Below are positions 60,076-64,000 of a stretch of DNA of 64,000 nucleotides, piece by piece (positions within the stretch are counted from its first letter, which is position 1; each line of letters begins with the position of its first letter). The notes beneath the pieces were generated by a model. The model was not told the DNA's origin, searched no databases, and saw only the letters and a list, made by a program, of their open reading frames with translations. The stretch is from Pyrinomonadaceae bacterium (GTDB taxonomy: Bacteria; Acidobacteriota; Blastocatellia; Pyrinomonadales; Pyrinomonadaceae): the NCBI GenBank assembly GCA_036277115.1, contig DASUNM010000023.1:868001-932000 (forward strand). Direction: 5' to 3'. Made by a program: the position numbers and the translations under genes.

Positions 60076-60591
60076 TTAACCAACCTGATACCGCTCGCGC
60101 AAAACGCCCATGTGGTGGCGCACGTGACCCACCATTATGTAGACCAACGCGCGCACCGACACCGGCGCGCCATTTGCGATACCCATCCGCGTCCATGCCG
60201 TCTCATCCAGGGTTCGCAACATGGCGATATTTGAAAGCCGCACCAGACGGAACTCGCTCAGCAAATCCTCGAGCTCAACGTGTTCGTACGGCGCGTTCGG
60301 CATGTATTCGTCCTGGTCAAAGCCCGGCAGGTCCTGCGTCTCGCCTCGAGCAATACACAGCACGCGATAACCAAAAACGCGCTCGCCGTCGATCAGGTGA
60401 CCAACGATTTGGCGAATAGTCCATTTGCCTTCGGCGTAAGCGAACGTTTCGCGCTCAGGCGCCACGCGATCGAGCAACACATCAAGCGCGTCGATCTGCG
60501 AACGCATCGCCGGCAAGATTTCGTCTTCAGTCGCATGCGACACGTAAGTCTGATAAGGGGGCGCGTATTCAGTTTCGGTTGGACGGCTCAT
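60076..60591 (-). CDS. DinB family protein
   Basis: A 171-residue four-helix protein. The metal-binding histidines are suggested by IRQIVGHLIDGERVFGYRVL (about residues 60-79) and VGHVRHHMGVLRERYQVG at the C-terminus. This matches the DinB/YfiT metalloenzyme fold. Related proteins are bacillithiol or mycothiol transferases or DNA-damage-inducible proteins; the substrate is unclear. The end abuts the dipeptidase gene (4 bp), so the two may be cotranscribed. Confidence 0.85.
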   Translation of the reverse strand: MSRPTETEYAPPYQTYVSHATEDEILPAMRSQIDALDVLLDRVAPERETFAYAEGKWTIRQIVGHLIDGERVFGYRVLCIARGETQDLPGFDQDEYMPNAPYEHVELEDLLSEFRLVRLSNIAMLRTLDETAWTRMGIANGAPVSVRALVYIMVGHVRHHMGVLRERYQVG

Positions 60592-60754
60592 GATGAAACC
60601 TCTTCGGTCCGGGTTGGTTGATGATCGGAACGCGCATCATATTGCGAGTTTATAAGTCATGCAACGGTAATAAAGGCGCCCCGCGAGCTGTCAGCTTGCC
60701 CGGTGCCTTGTCTTTACAACGACGCAGTCCCGACGATTCGGGATTGCGATACTT

Positions 60755-61288
60755 ATGCTCCGCCCCTCTCTTGCCCTGCTCATCCTGTGCTTTTGCTGCG
60801 CCCTGGCGCATGGCCAGTCTTTTGCCCACCGCGAACACGCTGCGAATCAAGTCACTGATGAGGCCACTGCCGATCAGGTCGTCGCGGCGCAGGCGATTCT
60901 TCTGCTGAAGCGGCTGAATGACGATGTAATTGTTTACCGATCGCTGGGAGAGTTTGAGGAAGGTCGCCAGTTGGCCCGCGTCCCGTTGGCTACTTTCAAA
61001 AGAAATTTGATTGAAGTTGGCGCCGGGGCTGAGGAGCTCGCGTCGCGATTGCCCCCGGGGCGTTTGAAATCAGAGATTCGCAACGCGCTCGCCTCGTACC
61101 GCGACGGTGCATACTGGTGGGAAAAAGCTGATCAGCCGCGCGTGGTTCACGTTTCTGAGTTGCAATCGACCGATAACACCGTCACGCCGAGCGTTCTTTT
61201 CTTCCGCGCGAACCTGCCCTACACGGTCGCCATCCACTGGCGACAAGCAAACAAACACCTTCAACGCGCTGTCCAATATCTCCGTTAG
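60755..61288 (+). CDS. Secreted protein of unknown family
   Basis: A 177-residue protein with signal peptide MLRPSLALLILCFCCALAHG. The mature part is mostly helical (ATADQVVAAQAILLLKRLND, AEELASRLPPGRLKSEIRNA) with a short strand-rich end (SVLFFRANLPYTVAIHW). No motif or family was recognised. The gap upstream has only a short GC-rich inverted segment (CCCGACGATTCGGG). Confidence 0.7.
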   Translation: MLRPSLALLILCFCCALAHGQSFAHREHAANQVTDEATADQVVAAQAILLLKRLNDDVIVYRSLGEFEEGRQLARVPLATFKRNLIEVGAGAEELASRLPPGRLKSEIRNALASYRDGAYWWEKADQPRVVHVSELQSTDNTVTPSVLFFRANLPYTVAIHWRQANKHLQRAVQYLR

Positions 61289-61293
61289 AGTAC

Positions 61294-61338
61294 GGTACGC
61301 ATGCCACCGGCATGCTGCACGCCAGAGGCGTGCGTACC
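61294..61338. repeat. Three-arm palindrome
   Basis: An outer stem GGTACGC/GCGTACC (61294-61300, 61332-61338) encloses two hairpins, GCATGCC-ACC-GGCATGC and CACGCC-AGA-GGCGTG. The gene ends on both sides lie within 6 bp, so it may also act as a terminator barrier. Confidence 0.7.
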
Positions 61339-61342
61339 TGAA

Positions 61343-62527
61343 TTACGATTCGTGGATTTGCTTGATGGCCTGCGCACTCGACGCCAGCGCGCCCTGCATC
61401 CATGAAGGCAACATCGAAAGGTGCTCGCCCGCGAAGTGAATTCGCCCTTCCGGCTGAGCGAACAGCAGCAAACCGCCGACGCCCGCGAAGGCCCACGCGC
61501 CGCGTGCCCATTCGTCTTCGTTCCAACATTTCGACGTGCCGGTCTCGAAGTTCTCGCGCACCCCGGGCAATAGCGAATCGAGTTGCTTGATAGTCGAGTC
61601 AACTCGCTCACTCTCTTTCATCGCCGCAATCGGTTCGGCGGTGCCCGGCCGCGCGTAAGTCATCACGATGCCGCGGTGTCCCGGTTGGTTCCACGTCGGC
61701 TGCCACACTTCGACGCCGTCTTTAGTCAGACCGAATCCGCTCAAGCCAAGTTCTTCCCACGAACGCTTCTTCGTTTGCAGGTAAACGCGCGAGACGTTGA
61801 CGTAGTCCAGCTCGTTGATTGCTTTGACCTTTTTCTCAGAAAAGTTCTCGGGGAACTTAATGTTCCGCAACACCGAAAACGGCACGGTGGACAGGATGCG
61901 GTCAGCGGTCAGCGTTTCCGCCTTGCCGTTTTGGGTGAAGACGGCGCGCGCGCTTGTCTCGTCTTGCTCGATTCGGACAACCGGCGAGTTGTAATGAATC
62001 TTGTTCGCCAACCGCTCAGCAAAGGCCTTTGGTAAGAGATCGTTGCCCCCTTTAATCTTTGAGAACCGTGCTGGAGAACCGCCGAGTTCACTCCCAAAGG
62101 TTTTTCCCAGCTCTTTAACCAAGCGGTCGATCTTCACGCGTTTCATGCCACGATCTTCGGCGATCAGAGCCGATAGTTGAGACGGATACATCGGCACGAG
62201 TGGGAGTCCGAAGAGCTTCACGTACTTCAAAACCAAATCGTGATCGTGCGGAATGCGCGCCGCGCCGGCTTCCGCGTACAAACCGTCAGCAAAAGGCTCG
62301 CGCAAAGTTTGAATGCGGCCACCCGGTCGCGCGCGCGCTTCAAGAATCGTGACCTGATGGCCCAGCTGCGTCAGTTCGTAACCCGCCGCGAGGCCCGCGA
62401 TTCCGCCGCCGATAATGATGACTTTCTTCGAAGCGGCGCCGACCGTGATAAACGGCACCCGTGCCAGCGAAACACCGGCGAGTGTAAGCGCGCTGCGCTT
62501 GATAAATGTACGGCGATTTATCGGCAT
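61343..62527 (-). CDS. Tat-exported flavin amine oxidase
   Basis: A 394-residue protein with a twin-arginine signal (MPINRRTFIKRSALTLAGVS) and, after it, the FAD dinucleotide motif VIIIGGGIAGLAAGYELTQL with the following ILEARARPGGRIQTL. The C-terminal FAD contact is AGEHLSMLPSWMQGALASSA. This is the monoamine oxidase/phytoene-desaturase-like fold; it would oxidise an amine in the periplasm with FAD. The substrate cannot be inferred. It lies 5 bp after the YetF-like gene stop. Confidence 0.9.
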   Translation of the reverse strand: MPINRRTFIKRSALTLAGVSLARVPFITVGAASKKVIIIGGGIAGLAAGYELTQLGHQVTILEARARPGGRIQTLREPFADGLYAEAGAARIPHDHDLVLKYVKLFGLPLVPMYPSQLSALIAEDRGMKRVKIDRLVKELGKTFGSELGGSPARFSKIKGGNDLLPKAFAERLANKIHYNSPVVRIEQDETSARAVFTQNGKAETLTADRILSTVPFSVLRNIKFPENFSEKKVKAINELDYVNVSRVYLQTKKRSWEELGLSGFGLTKDGVEVWQPTWNQPGHRGIVMTYARPGTAEPIAAMKESERVDSTIKQLDSLLPGVRENFETGTSKCWNEDEWARGAWAFAGVGGLLLFAQPEGRIHFAGEHLSMLPSWMQGALASSAQAIKQIHES

Positions 62528-62532
62528 CGTGA

Positions 62533-63078
62533 TCAGCCAATCGTGGATTTCTTTTGCTTCGGTGAAGGGCGGTCCTTATCTTCTTTGGAGTAGCGAATCA
62601 CGCTCAGGTGGCCATCCGGTTCGAGAAACGCACGCTTGACCTCCGCATAGTCCTCGACGCCTTGCAGGCGAAGTTGCTCGGCCAAATCACTTTCCCTGAG
62701 CAATTCTGAGCGTAGGTTGCGACGTTGAACCCGGCCGTTCTTGATCAGCAACAAAGGCGGAGAATTGAGCAGGCTGTGCACCCAGCGATAACGAAATGCG
62801 AGCCAGTCGAGACCATAGTTCCACGCGAAGATCGTCGCCACCAGAATGGCGCCCTCGGTCAGCGAGCGATATTCGCTGGCCATGGCATTCTGCGCGGCGT
62901 CCGCCACCAGGACGATAACCAGCAGGTCAGGAGTGCTGAGGGCGCCCGGATCACGTCGAAGCAACCGCATCAGCGCGAGGATAAACAGGTACATCACTGA
63001 CCCGCGCAGAATGATCTCTAATGGATGAACCGTGGGAACGAACAGACCGTGCCAGTCGATGACAGTGAGGAAGAGCAT
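62533..63078 (-). CDS. DUF421/YetF-like membrane protein
   Basis: A 181-residue protein. Three N-terminal helices (LFVPTVHPLEIILRGSVMYL and following, ending ILVATIFAWNYGLDWLAFRY) precede the cytoplasmic YetF domain with LLIKNGRVQRRNLRSELLRE and VEDYAEVKRAFLEPDGHLSV. Members of the DUF421/YetF family are uncharacterised in most bacteria. Probably cotranscribed with the M28 peptidase (21-bp gap) and the amine oxidase. Confidence 0.88.
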   Translation of the reverse strand: MLFLTVIDWHGLFVPTVHPLEIILRGSVMYLFILALMRLLRRDPGALSTPDLLVIVLVADAAQNAMASEYRSLTEGAILVATIFAWNYGLDWLAFRYRWVHSLLNSPPLLLIKNGRVQRRNLRSELLRESDLAEQLRLQGVEDYAEVKRAFLEPDGHLSVIRYSKEDKDRPSPKQKKSTIG

Positions 63079-63099
63079 GAGACTCCTTCGGGAGAAATT

Positions 63100-64000
63100 T
63101 TATCCACGCGGGCGTCGTGGTGTTGGTCGCGGCGTTGGCGAGGGCGTCGGCTCGGCGGTCGCGCGCGGCGGTCGCGGCATCTCCTCTGTCTTAAACCGCG
63201 GCAACAGTTCATCCCGCATCGCAAGTTGATAAACCGCCCACGCGATCGTCGCGGCGTTTTTCTTCACATCGTCTTCGATGATTCGTTCGTAAGTGTCGAG
63301 ATTCGTGTGCCAGGTATGCGAGTTGTACTCGATCGGATCAATGCCCATGCCGATACCCGGTAACCCCGCCTGATTGAACGAAGTGTTGTCAGATCCGCCG
63401 AGACCGCGGCTGCGCGTCGCGATCGCACCGACCACACCGACCTCTTTGAACGGTTTCAAAATTTCCCGCACGATGCCGGCGCCATCGGGTGGACCGAACA
63501 CACTTGCGCCGCGAATACGACCCGTACCACTGTCGATGTTGAAGTAACCACCGAACTTTTCGTAACCGGGCTTCGGACTCTCGAAGGATCCGAAGGTGTC
63601 TTTCACGTAAGCCTGCGATCCGAGCAGCCCCTGCTCCTCACCACTCCACAACGCCACGCGAACCGTGCGGCGTGGTCGTACGCCCAACGTTTTCAGAATG
63701 CGTGCCGCTTCCATCATGATGGCGCAGCCGATCGCGTTGTCGGTGGCGCCGGTCGCCGCGTGCCATGAATCCAAATGGCCGCCGAGCATGATTACTTCGT
63801 CCGCCTTATCGGTGCCGGGAATTTCAGCAATGGTGTTGTAGGAAGTTTTGCCTTCGGGATACACGCGGTTGACGATGTTGAATTCCAGAGTTACCGGCCT
63901 GCCATCGGCGAGCAGACGCGTGATGCGACCATAGTCTTCGTTTCGCATCACCACGGTCGGAATGGCTTTATTCACATCAAACGTCCGGTTATTGAAAGCG
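63100..64000 (-). CDS. M28 family metallopeptidase (N-terminal part outside the window)
   Basis: The frame stays open to the right edge; about 300 residues of the C-terminal half are visible, starting upstream of [17 protein letters not shown]. The M28 zinc ligands are HLD in [20 protein letters not shown], the bridging aspartate in GATDNA, the catalytic EE in [16 protein letters not shown] in [12 protein letters not shown] and H in [13 protein letters not shown]. It is an aminopeptidase or carboxypeptidase-like exopeptidase, usually secreted. The C-terminus is proline/arginine-rich ([16 protein letters not shown]). Confidence 0.92.
   Translation of the reverse strand, partial: AFNNRTFDVNKAIPTVVMRNEDYGRITRLLADGRPVTLEFNIVNRVYPEGKTSYNTIAEIPGTDKADEVIMLGGHLDSWHAATGATDNAIGCAIMMEAARILKTLGVRPRRTVRVALWSGEEQGLLGSQAYVKDTFGSFESPKPGYEKFGGYFNIDSGTGRIRGASVFGPPDGAGIVREILKPFKEVGVVGAIATRSRGLGGSDNTSFNQAGLPGIGMGIDPIEYNSHTWHTNLDTYERIIEDDVKKNAATIAWAVYQLAMRDELLPRFKTEEMPRPPRATAEPTPSPTPRPTPRRPRG

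Noticed and set aside
51049..61342. A possible CRISPR array in the repeat-rich part
   Set aside because: The repeats are single inverted palindromes of different sequence, without regularly spaced direct repeats, spacers or cas genes.

Overview
The window looks like a chromosome segment of an Acidobacteriota bacterium, most likely class Blastocatellia. The reasons are several Oar-like TonB-dependent receptors that begin with a carboxypeptidase-regulatory domain, tandem GWxTD-domain proteins, a MoxR/DUF4129/DUF4350 cluster, many small secreted proteins of unknown family, and GC-rich palindromic repeats between and inside genes. This placement is inferred from gene content; no rRNA or tRNA gene was seen. 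Both edges cut a gene: a MoxR ATPase on the left and an M28 peptidase on the right.

Layout. 1-4232 (minus strand): MoxR ATPase, DUF4350 protein, DUF4129 protein and a polytopic membrane protein. 4326-21689 (minus): the most distinctive region. Three giant Oar-type outer-membrane receptors (5716-9078, 11880-15551, 17895-21689) alternate with two paralogous ~295-residue secreted proteins and five small secreted proteins that share a C-terminal YADGTxW-like signature. Each receptor is preceded by a GG-N10-GC element of the sigma-54 type, with a TCCAA/TTGGA palindrome 90-128 bp further upstream. A fourth palindrome copy lies upstream of an unrelated small secreted protein at 46522. This reads as a tandemly amplified envelope module with shared control.

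22077-34839: a methyltransferase, a TPR protein, a DUF512 radical-SAM protein, a CheY-like receiver, an aminotransferase, an LVIVD-repeat protein, a toxin-antitoxin pair whose toxin is frameshifted, and a co-directional block holding cytochrome P460 and a beta-propeller protein. 34917-43139: an ArgE-like M20 hydrolase, a HutF-like deiminase, small membrane proteins, a PflX-like radical-SAM protein, a PpiD-like chaperone and a TerC protein. 43274-43438 can fold into a four-stem structure that may be a non-coding RNA. 43442-51048: an SLC13/RCK permease, a HhH-GPD glycosylase, an ATP-grasp ligase next to a HEAGH metallopeptidase, and secreted proteins.

51443-64000: two GWxTD paralogs with a nearly identical 3' block, rlmN, a DsbD-N-like protein, an RDD protein, pgeF, acpS, an M20 dipeptidase, a DinB protein, a Tat-exported amine oxidase, a YetF protein and an M28 peptidase.

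Palindromic REP-like elements recur from 36 kb onward. Some have entered reading frames: an in-frame stretch inside the argE-like gene, stretches inside hutF, and the C-terminal tail of the dipeptidase.
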